From the NCBI GenBank assembly GCA_948146395.1, contig OX411558.1, positions 39,246,116-39,310,115 on the forward strand: a stretch of DNA of 64,000 nt. The letters are read 5' to 3'. Positions 23,350-34,651 of the stretch are shown one piece after another (positions within the stretch are counted from its first letter, which is position 1; each line of letters starts with the position of its first letter). Both the position numbers and the translations under genes were made by a program. This DNA is from Fragum whitleyi (Eukaryota; Mollusca; Bivalvia; Cardiida; Cardiidae). The notes under the pieces are model-generated. The model searched no databases. It was given only the letters and a program-made list of their open reading frames with translations, and was not told the origin of the DNA.

Positions 23350-23850
23350 AAACCAAAATTAAGATTTGACCTTTGACCCATTTTAATTCCATTTGACCCA
23401 TTTGGAGCTAGGGTCAAATTCTTTGGAGTAATTTGAAAGAGCATGACCCAGGGATCATATCTGTGAAGTTTGGTTAAGTTCTGAAATTAGTTTTAGAGGA
23501 AAAGATTATCTTAGGATTTGCCTTTTTCAACCTTTTTTAGGACCCTATTTTCGACTCCATTTTAAACCCGATACATGAGAATGTATTTTTGCTATGTCAC
23601 CTTTTGATCCCATTTTTATACCAATTTGAACCGGATTCAAAATCCTTGAAGTATTTTGAAAATACGTGAAAATACGTGACCTAATGATCATATGTGTGAA
23701 GTCTGTTTGAATTCTGCCCAGAAGGTTAAGGGTAGAAGATTTTTTAAGTGTTGACGGATAGACAGGCGGGTGGACGGACAGACAGACAGAACATTGATCG
23801 ATTACAATAGTAAACCTACTTCCTGATCAGGTGAGCTAAAAAGCTGAATC
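23350..23850. repeat. interspersed repeat with internal 233 bp duplication and GACA tail
   Basis: Related halves start near 23380 and 23613; each contains GATCATAT followed by GTGAAGT (23453 and 23686). It ends in GGACGGACAGACAGACAGAA and CTGATCAGGTGAGCTAAAAA. Such GACA/GACG-tailed repeats are common in bivalve genomes; that attribution is from memory. Confidence 0.45.
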
Positions 23851-23940
23851 AGGGTGATACTGCAGATACGGGGCTAAATGAAACAAGAAATGGTCGTATA
23901 TTTTATGGCTAATAACAAATATCATCTCTCTATTTTTCAG

Positions 23941-24154
23941 GCTTGACAAGGTCCTAGGAAGCATCGGCAGTTATTCGGGACTCGTAAAAATCCGGAATGA
24001 CGACGATTTCGCTGATAGACTGAGCCACCATTATACACCGATACTTCTGATAATTTTCACGATTGTCGTGAGTACCAAACAGTACGCCGGGGATCCAATA
24101 CAATGCTGGTGCCCTGCACAGTTTACAGAGGCGCACGTTAATTATGCAAATCAG
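23941..24154 (+). CDS. innexin, exon carrying TM1 and first extracellular loop
   Basis: Innexins form invertebrate gap junctions and membrane hemichannels. This exon follows TATTTTTCAG and ends at CAG|GTGAGT. Its first base completes a codon, so an upstream exon with the start codon must exist; I could not find it. Counting from the first full codon, residues 1-71 contain the conserved N-terminal LDKVLGSIG and NDDDFADRL, a first membrane segment (about 33-50, ILLIIFTIVVSTKQYAG) and the loop motif CWCP with Cys55 and Cys57. The third loop cysteine (Cys73) is in the next exon. NDDD-DRL, then TM1, then CWCP is the innexin signature order. The next intron is 2.1 kb and full of repeats. Confidence 0.93.
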
Positions 24155-24679
24155 GTGAGTAAGAGGGTCAATATGGCCCTAGACCGCTCGCGTGGTTTCT
24201 TTTTCTAGGTCAGAATGTCGCCATATTGGATAGGTATCTTGATCAAGTGACCTCAAGAGTGCTAACTCTTAAAATGTTGAAGACGAAATCTTAATGATCG
24301 ACGATCAAATGTAACAAAAACTAATTTGAATTTATAATATGCCCAGCGCTCAGGATGAGAAAATTTTCTGCAGAAGCAGCAGCGACAACAACATAAACAG
24401 TAACGAAACTCCATTACCATCTTAAAGAATCATAGGTATAAAACAATTAATTGATGAAAATAAAGCAAAAATCTGCCTGAGGATTGATACTTAAAAAAAA
24501 AACATTTTGCGTGCAGGAAAAAAAAACAATTATGATAAGTTTCGCAGATGCGATTTATGTAGCCTGCATAGTCCGCGCAGTCTGATCATGTCGATATTTT
24601 TGTCAAATATTTCATAGTGTTTCCAAGAGCGTTGCGTTACATCTACAAACATACGATATTAGTTAATTCATTTAGCGAC

Positions 24680-24680
<1 letters not shown>

Positions 24681-24716
<36 letters not shown>

Positions 24717-24967
24717 GTTGGTTGGTTGGTTGGTTGGTTGGTCGGTCGGTCGGTCGGTCGGTCGGTCGGTCGGTCGGTCGGTCGGTCGGTCGGTCGGTCG
24801 GTCGGTCGGTCGGTCGGTCGGTCGGTCGGTCTGTCGGTCGGTCGGTCGGTCGGTCGGTCGGTCGGTCGGTCGGTCGGTCGGTCGGTCGGTCGGTCGGTCG
24901 GTCGGTCGGTCGGTCGATCGATCGATCGATTGATCGATCGATTGATGTATTGATTGATTGATTGATT
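24681..24967. repeat. nested tetranucleotide array GATT/GGTT/GGTC
   Basis: About 287 bp. From left to right: GATT units, GGTT units, about 47 GGTC units (one GTCT variant), then GATC and GATT again. The order is roughly symmetrical, as if variants spread from the centre. The GGTC core has a CpG every four bases. All open frames across it, on both strands, are artefacts. Confidence 0.95.
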
Positions 24968-25180
24968 TTAACGCCGCTTTCAACACTTTTTTCGCTAATA
25001 TGGCGGCGGCTGGAACCCATAACAATGGATTCTTGGTATTTCTCTTACCAGTTTAGCCATCACATCTTTTCCTTGCCTCCATCTACTATCTCACATAGGT
25101 CTACCATTGTCAACCCATTGGTGAGTGATAAATAGTCGCAAAGAATGAGTGCCGCCGTCGGGGATCGAACTCATGTAGCG
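24681..25180 (-). mobile_element. SINE lacking its head, with giant tetranucleotide tail
   Basis: Inverted SINE body (TTTTAACGCCGCTTTCAACA to GGGGATCGAAC). The head ends at the B-box. Its 3' tail continues into the tetranucleotide block at 24681-24967. It lies in the first visible innexin intron. Confidence 0.75.
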
Positions 25181-25261
25181 CCAATATTCCAGAACTATCT
25201 CGTTATTGAGAAAGCAATATTTTATAAACTGCAGTCTTACTCAAGCTTAAAACATATTTTC

Positions 25262-25705
25262 GTAGTAGAGTCCATTTTGTTGGAGCGACCACGTCTATTA
25301 AGCCACCATTTTCATACAGCAATCATTTTCAAAATCCTCTTCTTTAAATCAAAATATCAATAAAGTAGAAATTATTCGTCTTGAATTATCGTAAATGAAT
25401 CCTATGTTGTTAAAAATCATAAGAATCGTCTCAACGAGACGATTCTTCTGTGTTTTAACAACATAGGATTATTGGTATTGACAAGCAATTGCAAGTGAGT
25501 GATCAAAGAACAATTTTACATTGAAAATGATAGGAGATAACGGTTTCTCGAACCTCACTCTTTCTTGCAGAACTATGAATTCGTAATAACATACATATTC
25601 AATTATCATTTCATCTCTTTTTTTTTAATCAAAACGCATTCTAAGCGACCATTCTCTTTGAAGACCGCCTTTCGGTGGTCCCGTAAGTGGTCGGTAAATG
25701 CACTT
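25262..25705 (-). mobile_element. element K, copy 2, in innexin intron
   Basis: Inverted copy of 17625-17990. It has GGAGCGACCACGTCTATTAA at the left, a long hairpin at 25396-25470 (AATCCTATGTTGTTAAAA paired to TTTTAACAACATAGGATT), and GGTGGTCCCGTAAGTGGTCG at the right, next to the minisatellite. Confidence 0.65.
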
Positions 25706-26223
25706 TTCACTGTACATCAACTATAATTGCCTTTCACTGTGCACCAACTATAATTGCCTTTCACTGTGCACCAACTATAATTGCCTTTCACTGTACACCA
25801 ACTATAATTGCCTTTCACTGTACACCAACTATAATTGCCTTTCACTGTATACCAACTATAATTGCCTTTCACTGTATACCAACTAAAATTACCTTTCATT
25901 GTGCACCAACTATAATTGCCTTTCACTGTGCACCAATTATAATTTCCTTTCACTTTACACCAATTATAATTGCCTTTCACTGTACACCAACTATAATTGC
26001 CTTTCACTTTACACCAATTATAATTGCCTTTCATTGTGCACCAACTATAATTGCCTTTCAATGTACACCAACTATAATTGCCTTTCACTGTGAACCAACT
26101 ATAATTGCCTTTCACTGTACATCAACTATAATCGCCTTTCACTATACACCAACTATAATTGCCTTTCTTTGTACACCAACTATAATTGCCTTTTACTGTA
26201 CACCAACTATAATTGCCTTTTTT
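25703..26223. repeat. 27 bp minisatellite, 19 units, in innexin intron
   Basis: Head-to-tail units based on AACTATAATTGCC + TTTCACTGTGCACC. There are no indels over about 19 units, only substitutions. Because 27 is divisible by three, frames stay open on both strands (for example a 191-residue frame from 25687), but these show only the repeat and are not genes. The array ends about 47 bp before innexin exon 2. Confidence 0.95.
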
Positions 26224-26270
26224 TCTAAAAACAGAAAAAAGCAATGTTTCTTTATTTTCTAAATTTTCAG

Positions 26271-26465
26271 GTATGTTGGATATCCAATACCTACTACATA
26301 CCTATGGACAACATAATCCCAGACAGTGATGACACCAAACAGGAGGCCCAGCTCACGTACTACCAGTGGGTCCCGTTTATATTGCTGTTCATGTCTCTCA
26401 TGTTTAAACTGCCGAGAATTGTGTGGAAGGCGGTGGCGAACGTGAATGGAATTAGTATAGATAAG
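26271..26465 (+). CDS. innexin, exon carrying end of first loop and TM2
   Basis: Preceded by AAATTTTCAG and followed by AAG|GTAATG. It is 195 nt, phase 0 at both ends, and encodes residues 72-136. It opens VCWISNTYYIPM, with Cys73 as the next extracellular-loop cysteine, and carries YYQWVPF (residues 101-107), the innexin hallmark at the start of TM2, with the usual proline. TM2 runs to about residue 123. The exon ends in the cytoplasmic loop (ANVNGISIDK). Introns on both sides are repeat-rich: the 27 bp array ends just upstream and MITE-B copy 3 lies downstream. Confidence 0.95.
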
Positions 26466-26614
26466 GTAATGTTTTCAATTATAATGTTCATCACTTTAGA
26501 TTTTTAAGGCAATATCAAAATCATTAAATCAAAATGAATATATATGATATAAAATAAAAAAAAGTTTGATATTCGGGATATCATTTTATGAAATTTAAAC
26601 ATTGTACTCTCGTA

Positions 26615-26868
26615 ATATCATGCAATGAAGCCTTTATTGACCTGATATCACCTGCCTGATAACATAAAATGATATCAGACTATCTATTTCAAGATACAAT
26701 TTGCATGCACTTTCACAAGAATTTCTTTGACTTTTAAAGGCTTATTATGGTTCACTCCTGGAAAATGATTGGGTGATAATAGAGGCTTCGCCGAGTCATG
26801 AAATTTTTTTCCCCAACTCGTCCAGATATCATTGATATTTTGAGACACTAACATATTATTCTCTATTT
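26615..26868 (+). mobile_element. foldback MITE-B copy 3, ending at an exon acceptor
   Basis: Starts ATCATGCAATGAAGCC, contains TGACCTGATATCACCTGCC and the remains of the hairpin, and ends GACACTAACATATTATTCTC. Copies 1 and 2 show the same terminal CACTTACATGTTATTCTC. The end runs directly into the pyrimidine tract of the innexin exon that starts at 26873. Confidence 0.7.
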
Positions 26869-26872
26869 TCAG

Positions 26873-27649
26873 GTTGTTACATTAGTTCACGAGCTACAGA
26901 TGACGCCTAAAGCAGAACGTGATATTAAACTTACCGAGTTGACTGAATACTTTGAAACTTGGTTGGATTCCGCTCGACATTATAGAAAACACTGTCTCCA
27001 CGAATTCAAGCTCAAACTGTCACAGTACACGTGTTTTGTGTGTGGCCGTCGCTATGGCAACTATTTCATGACAGCAGGAATGTTTATTAAAACAGTTTAT
27101 GTTGCCCATTCCATTTTACAGTTCTTTATTCTCAACGCTTTCGTTGGAACTTCCTATGCCACGTGGGGATTTGAAATCATTTCCGGTTTGGCAGACGACA
27201 ATCCCGAATATCTCAGGTCGTCGCCAAGGTTTCCGCGTGTGACGTTGTGTGATTTCCAAATAAGGCAAATGCAGAATGTTCAGCGATGGACCGTGCAATG
27301 TGTGCTCCCAATTAATTTATTCAACTCAAAAATCTTTTTATTCATCTGGTTCTGGTTACTTTTCCTAGTCATTTGTAGTTTAATCACCCTAGCAACGAAT
27401 TTTTACGCCATTATGTTTCCATTAAAACGGGTCCAATATATAAAGAAGTTTCTTATATTAAGGAACGTCATAAAGCCAAAGAAGGATAGCGATAAAAGAC
27501 TTATACACAGATTCGTCATGACACACCTTAAGTTTGACGGCGTATTTGTGCTCCGTGTAATGGCGCGCAATGGCACGGATATTTTGGCGGCCCAGATCAT
27601 AGAGAATCTGTACCGGAACTACAAGATGCGATGCCTGGAAGCTAAACAG
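26873..27649 (+). CDS. innexin, main exon with TM3, second loop and TM4
   Basis: Preceded by CTCTATTTTCAG. It is 777 nt, phase 0, and encodes residues 137-395. The cytoplasmic loop (TPKAERDIKLTELTEYFETW) is followed by TM3 (YFMTAGMFIKTVYVAHSILQ), and the second extracellular loop has its paired cysteines in TLCDFQIRQ and RWTVQCVLPIN. TM4 is around FLFIWFWLLFLVICSLITL, then a short cytoplasmic C-terminus with FDGVFVLRVMARN and LAAQIIENLYRN. I end the exon at AAACAG|GTAAAT. Reading on would give only seven more residues before TGA at 27671, whereas splicing leads in frame to the exon at 28387. Readthrough remains an alternative 3' end. Confidence 0.95.
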
Positions 27650-28386
27650 GTAAATCACGGGGAGTTGGCCTGACTAGAGGCTGATATCATCAACTATGAT
27701 AGAAGGGAACCCAGATTCTCAACGGTTTAAGGCAGATTGCAGAGTGCAACACATCAAATATGGCAGTTCATGTTTTAAATTTGAATTCATCTTCATATAA
27801 TCTTCTTCTTTTTAGTATTTTTATACCATAACCTTTTCCAAATCATTATTTGACTATATCTTAATATCAATCATCATTAATTCAAAATAAGCGTTTGTAT
27901 AACAAACTTTTAACATTTAAATGTTAGGCATAGATTAATTACACATATGTTTTGGGTACATGTTAGGAAATTGATGATTTTCAAAGCATTGTTTTGTTCT
28001 TTTGTACAATTGTGAATTGTTACTACCTACTCCGACTCCTGTAATAGAAGTATCTTAGACAGTCCGCATAATGCCAATCAACTTCATTTTTTGGCATAAA
28101 TGTTTTTTTTTTTTTTTTTTTTTTTCATTTCTGTTATTAATATTATGTACTTGTTTTCATTTTAAAAAGGTGTATGTATAACAAAATCCACTTCAACAGA
28201 GAAATTCATTTCAGAAATCAGACTAATATCATAAAGTAGTTAGAAGGAAACTGCCATATGTATCTGCCAGTATTTAAACCAATATTGATAGACTTAAGGA
28301 CTGATGCTACACACAGCCTAGTTGATGATATCGGGATGTCGTAAAACAAAACGTGGAAACGTTGAAGATTGCTCATTTATTTTCAG

Positions 28387-28434
28387 TGCCAGCCATTGTA
28401 TGAAGACAGTGATGGAGTAGTGACTATTATTTGA
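28387..28434 (+). CDS. innexin, last exon (C-terminal tail)
   Basis: Preceded by TTTATTTTCAG. It joins exon 26873-27649 in phase 0 across a 737 bp GT-AG intron and encodes CQPLYEDSDGVVTII followed by TGA. The acidic tail ends T-I-I, which fits a class I PDZ-binding C-terminus (S/T-x-hydrophobic). With this exon the visible protein is 410 residues, close to the usual innexin length. The exon lies inside the 8.5 kb duplicated segment, so an identical copy exists at 36918. That it is used is inferred from splice signals, phase and protein length. Confidence 0.75.
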   Translation, partial: CQPLYEDSDGVVTII

Positions 28435-28525
28435 CTATTTCTTGCTTTTACAGTAAAACCGCCCCATGAGTTTTTGTTATACATATCTCCAAGTTGTTTT
28501 TCAAGCTCCTTCTAAGCATAGGCAG

Positions 28526-28531
28526 AATAAA
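28526..28531 (+). promoter_or_regulatory. candidate polyadenylation signal
   Basis: AATAAA about 90 bp after the innexin stop codon. The same hexamer exists in the second copy (about 37057). Confidence 0.4.
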
Positions 28532-28534
28532 AAA

Positions 28535-31180
28535 GAAACAATTCGGAATTGATATTTGGAATATTTTTATTCGTGAATGGATCTAAGTTCAACAATAGAT
28601 GGATGCTGTGTTAGTATCTTTTATAAGTCGTCGAATCTCTCTCAACTCTTAAAAAGTGCTCAATGCTAATGTCATGTGTTCATAAATCTAGTGCAACATC
28701 TCCTTCCAATATAACGCTTTCTGTAAATGGAAACATGTGATGAATACATCTGTAATGGAAACAAACCTAAAGTTTGTGCAATGTGAATTGGATCGAAACA
28801 GGAAAATGCGTGACTTTACTAAAAACACAAAACGGATATTCAAAGAATGGATATGGAACAACGAATCTATCAAATTAGTCACCTATAAACACTCACAATA
28901 ATGTATAGGTTAACACGTTTTAGTGAATATCATATTTCAACTATAGATGCATTAGTAATTGACCTCGATCCCTGATTATCATACATTTTTTCATCTTTAA
29001 ATATTGGTTTCCATGAGGTCATAATGTGCCTTATAACATATCGATGTGATCAATATGTGAGATATGAGTTTATACGTTTGCTTGAATGTGGTCTTTATAA
29101 ATAATGTATACATTTAGAACTATTAGAGATTATTGACACTTTTAAAGAAAAAAAACCTTGTTTCCATTTTTATGTCAAAATTTAGTAATGTAAGATTGAT
29201 TGTCCGTCAATGACATCTATATTAAGTAATTCGTTTTAAATTATTTCATTTCTTCAGATTTTTCTGGATCTTTTGGCATGTGTCGTGCTAAAAAGGCCAT
29301 CAAGTAATTAACAGCATTCAAATATTGCTCATTTCTACAAGGGTCAAAAATCAGAAACTTTTCAGGCTCTTTTGCATGTACATATATATGAGAGTAAAGT
29401 TTTTAAATGGTATCACTGTCGAACTATATAGTTATATCTTTAATCAATTATTCAAAGTTGATGGTTTAATGTCAAAAAACTAAAAGCCTAGGTTACATTT
29501 GACCTACGAGTCCGTAAATCGTCGTAATCCCTAAATCGTGCGGTGCCCTTGTCGCGACACAAGGTATCCGTGCGATCAACGCACGGAGACCATGAGACGG
29601 CCGTACGTTTGATTCATTCGATGTAGTTGGCTAATCGCACGGTCTCCCTTCGGGGATCGCGCTGTTACCTTGCGAAATTTAAAAAACAAAAGTGTAATGG
29701 AGGAATGATTAGGATGTTGTTTCTTAATTATGTTCTGTTTTTTCTGATGAAGGTCAGATGACTGAAAATTCGAAAAAGGGTGTTTATGGAAACAAACTAA
29801 AATAATTTTGTAAAAGGTAAAATAAACGGACCAAAGTCCCGCAATGAAAGTACTCATGGAATCAGTATACCAGAATTAGAACCTCTGTTGTCGAAATAGA
29901 CTGCAGTTTCGAGATTTGGGTCGCCTACGAAATATATTTATATATACACCAAAATTTCTTCACGGGGGTAACTAATTTGTCTTGCCACTTTGATAAATCG
30001 GTGTAAGATTATGACGGAATTATCAATCACCCCATTTAGGTGTAATTTTCTTCCATTTAGAATGAGCCATTCACAAGTGCTGACAATAAAGCTATATTTT
30101 TTTTAATCATTCTGACAGCTTTGAAATAATTTCGATCGAAATTAGTAGTCCAATATTATCATTCTGCACGTTTTTATGATTTTTAAAGCATAACCCTCCT
30201 TAAGTGATTTAGTTTCTATAATCTTCCACCTAAGATTGCCTGTTTCTTTTGGAGAAATTTAGATCTTATGAAATCTTACAATTGAAATTTTTCATTTATT
30301 CATTTCAAGTTGAAGATGAGAATATGCTTCAACAAATGCATGTTTTGTACGCAAAGCCAATAATAACGTTTTAAATATAGTTTTAGTGAATAAGTTAGAT
30401 TGTACTAAGCGTAAAAAGTTCACTTTCACCTTTTTTTAAATGTTTTATGGTGACGTCACTTATTTGGATCCGCTTATATGACGTCAGATAGGGTTAATGA
30501 GCAAAAGCTGGGTAAACGCTTTTGATAATTTCACAGGTTAATCAGTTGATCAGGGGGGGGGGGGGAGGCGAGTTTTTCAAAATTATAATCTTTCATTATT
30601 TCCCGATAAACAATCGAAAAGTATTAAAACAATATTTTCACGTGCTAAACTGATAATTTCCTGCGATTTTAAAAGAAATTGAATATTCGTATGAACATGA
30701 AAGATAGCATACGTAAAAAAGTTTGCAAGAACTTATTAATATTTTCTCATGTTCATACATTTTATAGTATTACAATAGAATTAGCCGAGTTAAATTTTGA
30801 GTAAATTCTCAGTTGAGCATGGCAAAAGTTTTATAATCTCAGACCCGGATGCATTTAAAATTCGCTATCATTATTTTCCCCTATATCTCCCAAAATGCGC
30901 TTCATATTCAGTCATTTGGTATATGAATCCGGAAGGATGTTTTTTATTACGCTTTTCACTTCGAATGAACAACCTATCAATGAAATAACTCAATTAAATT
31001 ATGTAATAAGAGATTGCTTTATCGTGTAATAATGATTTATTTATAAATTTTGTTGTTAAATATTTTCTTCAGTTCAAAGTTATAGCGTGAAATAAAATTT
31101 TTGATTTGCCTCGTGCGTTTTTTTCTTGTATTTCCTTGGAATCGCCAGCTTCGAATTGTAACACAAAAATGATCAAAATT
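28535..31180. other. noncoding DNA in duplicated unit 1
   Basis: No coding exon recognised. Two GTGACGTCA-type (CRE-like) octamers lie 27 bp apart near 30452 and 30479, and a poly-G run at about 30553-30565. Small frames present identically in both copies show no domain. Confidence 0.45.
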
Positions 31181-31187
31181 CAACTCT

Positions 31188-31315
31188 GCGACCAAGATGA
31201 AAACGTTCACGTTTTGGAAAGAGTTCCCCGCTTTGCACTTATCCTTACGTGCAAAGCGGGGTACTGATTTCAAATTTTTTGAACGTTGTGTATCCTGAAC
31301 GCAAGACTGGTTCAT
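31188..31315. mobile_element. foldback MITE-C copy (unit 1)
   Basis: CCCCGCTTTGCACTTATCC / ACGTGCAAAGCGGGG hairpin with GTATCCTGAACGCAAGACTG at the right end. The copy in unit 2 is at about 39722-39848. Confidence 0.75.
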
Positions 31316-31784
31316 GAATTCAAATCTTGATTTGCGGTAAGTGCCATCCAATTGTTTTCATTGGGATATGAAACAAAATCACTAATAGAAAACCTAAATA
31401 TAAACTATGACCTTTAAACATAAGTCTTAAAAGATAATATATCATGAAAATAGAAAAAAAATGGTCTTTTAGACAGCAAACAGTGAAAAGGTGAAAACAA
31501 TTTGTTCCTAGAAATTTCTGTCGATAGCTCAAACCTCGTAACTACAGCTTCAATTAGTCTGAAGATGCGTGGTTTTAGTAACCCAACAACGATAAAAGAC
31601 TGGTGGATCGCAAATAAGGTAGAACAAATCATTGAGACCGTACGGGGTGGAAATTGTGCATTTTACATGAATTCGAATCTATTTTTCTCAACATTTGACA
31701 ATCTCTGTCCAATGGCCGAAGACAATAAGACTTCCCTCTCCAACGGTTTACCTTTATAACTAAATGATCTTTTGGTCAGCTGAT

Positions 31785-32213
31785 GCAGTTAAAAAAATCG
31801 TGGAATTGACAGGACGAATGATTTTGGAATGATTTTTTAATGGAATTGAATGAGTGTGTGGAGCGAGTTTTTAGTGAAAGTTGATCCAATATCGCGTATT
31901 TTGTTCAGTATGAACAAAGTTATCGATATTCATTCACTCCTTTTAATAAAATATGTGTAAATTTCTGTTCTTGTGCCTTCACGGGCATATCAGACACTTT
32001 AAAATCCAAACCAGCCATTAAAATCTTAGAATAATTTGGTCGATTTGAATTAAATGTTGATCGTCTTGGTCGATTTCTCATGTTTTCTAAAGATTCTGGA
32101 TCGTTTTTAGTCGATTTGAATGAATGTTTGGACTGAATGAACAGAGCGCTTAGAGAGATTTAGAATGGTTTCGATCGGAATGACAGTCAATTTCACGGTG
32201 TTACTAACTGTAT
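31785..32213 (+). mobile_element. MITE-A copy 6 (unit 1)
   Basis: GCAGTTAAAAAAATCGTGG at the left, the central TATCGCGTATTTTGTTCAG palindrome, AACAGAGCGCTTAGAG near the right, and CACGGTGTTACTAACTGTA at the end. Confidence 0.8.
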
Positions 32214-34224
32214 AAACTAATATACCCTTTCAACATTTGACACTCTCTATCCAATGACCAAAGACAATGAGACTTTTCTCTAGCCAACGCATAACCTTTA
32301 TCAATACGCAAATGATTATTTTTGTCAATTGTTATGAATACCTTGTCACCAAAAGAGGAGCTTTTTTTCATAAAATAAAGATCAAAATAAAGATATTATC
32401 ATTATGATTATGATAATTATTATTATTGTTATTTTTATTATTATTATTATAATTATATCACTGCACGAACTCCGTTTGGTGGCAATTTTTCTTTGTGAGA
32501 ATCTGATATTTCTATTATTCGTGTTTATTTCTTTTCTTATTGCTAAAGTCCCATTTATAGGACTGTTGAGGCTCAGCAGCGGATTTAGGCTTTTCTTTAA
32601 AGGGGGTTCGAACATACAAAAGGGGACTCGTTTTCACAGAATCACAATATTACATAAGTTCAATCGTTATCCTGCTGAAATTGAATTTTGAATACTCACA
32701 TTTGCTATCTTTTGGGCATATCGGACGAGTCCGCCTTAAAATTTTCTTTCCCAGAAAAATCAAGAAGATGGCAGACAATGTATGCTAAGACCAGACTGCA
32801 CAACTGTGCAGACTGATCTTTGCCTATAATGCCTTCCAAATTTTTGTTCACAACAGGAATATTTAGTGAACATCAGAAGCGGTTTTTTTGACATTGTATG
32901 TGAAAATGAAATAATCGGGCTTCAGAGGGGGTTCGCCCTTTGAATCCACAACTGAGGCTAGGGTTGTTTTGCAGTTGCCCATCTGGATTCCCTCCTATCA
33001 ATTCTCCCAGATTTTGATGAATTTCGAGATTACCTCTATTCTACACCTGTTCTATTTAGTCTGTAAATGGGCACTGCGAAAAAAAAGAAGAAAAAAACAA
33101 ACAAAAAACAAACAAACAAAAAACCCAAAATAAACACTGGAATATCAGCGAATTCAAAGTTACCATAGTGACAATGCCAATTTGTCGGATCAATCTTTAA
33201 AACTATTTTCATGTTTCTCACAATTTTTGTCTATTTCAATCAAACTTAACAGAAATGATAAGATGGACAATTACTTTTAAAATACGATTTAACCACTTGG
33301 ACGACGAATCTGAAAAGAGAACCTTATTTTTGACTAGTTGAAGTTTCATGTACTCGGTTACTTTTTTTGTGAAGCGACCAATGATTTTTTAAGATTAACC
33401 TTTCTACACGAAATAAAGATTTTCATTAGAACCAATTAATGAGAGAAGATTAAATACATTTGCGAACATTGTCTTTTTAAATTTCAAGTTTTAAAATGGT
33501 CCACCATGAAGGAGGATTTGAGGCTTGGTGAGTAATGTTTCAAAATTATTTAACATATATCACAACAAAGGTTATTGTTTTATAATTTGATTTTCGCCAT
33601 GCAGGTTAATAATTACCTACATAACAAAAAGTTGGATTTTGCCACAATACCTTAAGATTACTCGTATAAGCATTTTTAAAAAAAATGATTAAAATGATAA
33701 TTTTTTAGTGGAGTCACTCACCACCTTTTAGTTTTTTTTTACCCCCCCCCCGCATATTTTGAACGCGTAAAACCTGTAGATTCTGCAAGTTCACGTGTAC
33801 CTATATGCACACACGACCTAATCCACATGCGATTGCGTCATTATTCGAGTTGTGTCTGTCATATAGGTTATGTAGATATAATAAAGTAAAGAACTAAAAT
33901 TTGATTGTAAAACAATCGCCTGTATTTTGACATTTTTTCTTTCCCGAATGCATGGTATAAATTTCGCCAATATTTTCGAGTATGCACATGTAATATCTAT
34001 CTGTAATGTCAACCCAATCGCTTTTGTCTTTCTTTTATTTTTTACTAAATATGCATTGAAAATGAAAACAAAAGAAACGAGTTAATTACTCTTTATACGT
34101 TTACTCATTGATTAGTGCTAGTTTGAAAAAGTTGCGTGTATAATATATACGAACCTGTGCGTGACTTTTCCAACTTTTTCATGTGTGTGAAAGACATACA
34201 TTGAAAAGCCTGTCATGCATTCAG
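32214..34224. other. noncoding DNA in duplicated unit 1
   Basis: ATT microsatellite at about 32395-32455, AAAC-rich tract at 33087-33125 and poly-C at 33741-33752. No coding exon recognised. Confidence 0.45.
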
Positions 34225-34520
34225 GATATCATACGGCGCAAACTGTTTGCAAAGTATACACTGCTTGCGTGCAAAGCAAGGTATAACTTGCAAACATTTA
34301 AGGATGTTTGCATGGCGCGTTAGGATGACAAAGCGGCGAAAGCTGTTTGCAAAATATACTCCGCTTGCGTTAAATGCGGGTAATAATTTGCAAACATTCA
34401 ATGCTGTTTGAAAGACGCGTTTACTATGGAAAAACAGTTAACTGTTTGCAGAATATACCCCGCTTGTGTGTAAAGCGGGATAAAATTTGCAAACAGTTTG
34501 CACCATCTTGTCATCCTGAA
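34225..34520. repeat. three tandem MITE-C hairpin cores (unit 1)
   Basis: Three successive versions of the GTTTGCAAAATATACTCCGC / GCGGGTAATAATTTGCAAAC core, near 34235-34330, 34335-34420 and 34435-34500. Right end CATCCTGAAATCAGTGCAGG. The copy in unit 2 is at about 42767-43062. Confidence 0.7.
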
Positions 34521-34605
34521 ATCAGTGCAGGTTATATTAAAAAAATTCTGGTATTTTGTAACCGAGACTTTACGTCCCCGTAGCTATCTATTTAGACAGC
34601 GGTGA

Positions 34606-34651
34606 AGACTCGGATCAGACTATGTGGATGCACATGCTGATCCGAGTCTTA
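34606..34651. repeat. short perfect hairpin (unit 1)
   Basis: AAGACTCGGATCAG pairs with CTGATCCGAGTCTT. The unit 2 copy is near 43148-43193. Confidence 0.7.

Noticed and set aside
24672..25025. Overlapping frames encoding PTDR or VGRS repeats on both strands
   Set aside because: Translation of a tetranucleotide array; open in several frames at once.
25703..26223. Possible CRISPR-like array
   Set aside because: Units are contiguous with no spacers, and the sequence is eukaryotic.
25687..26262. 191-residue open frame with a nine-residue repeat (HCTPTIIAF), and a 132-residue frame on the opposite strand
   Set aside because: Both are produced by the 27 bp unit length being divisible by three; no start or splice context, and the array lies in an innexin intron.
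27650..27673. TGA at 27671 as the normal innexin stop
   Set aside because: A good donor precedes it and an in-phase terminal exon follows at 28387; kept only as an alternative.
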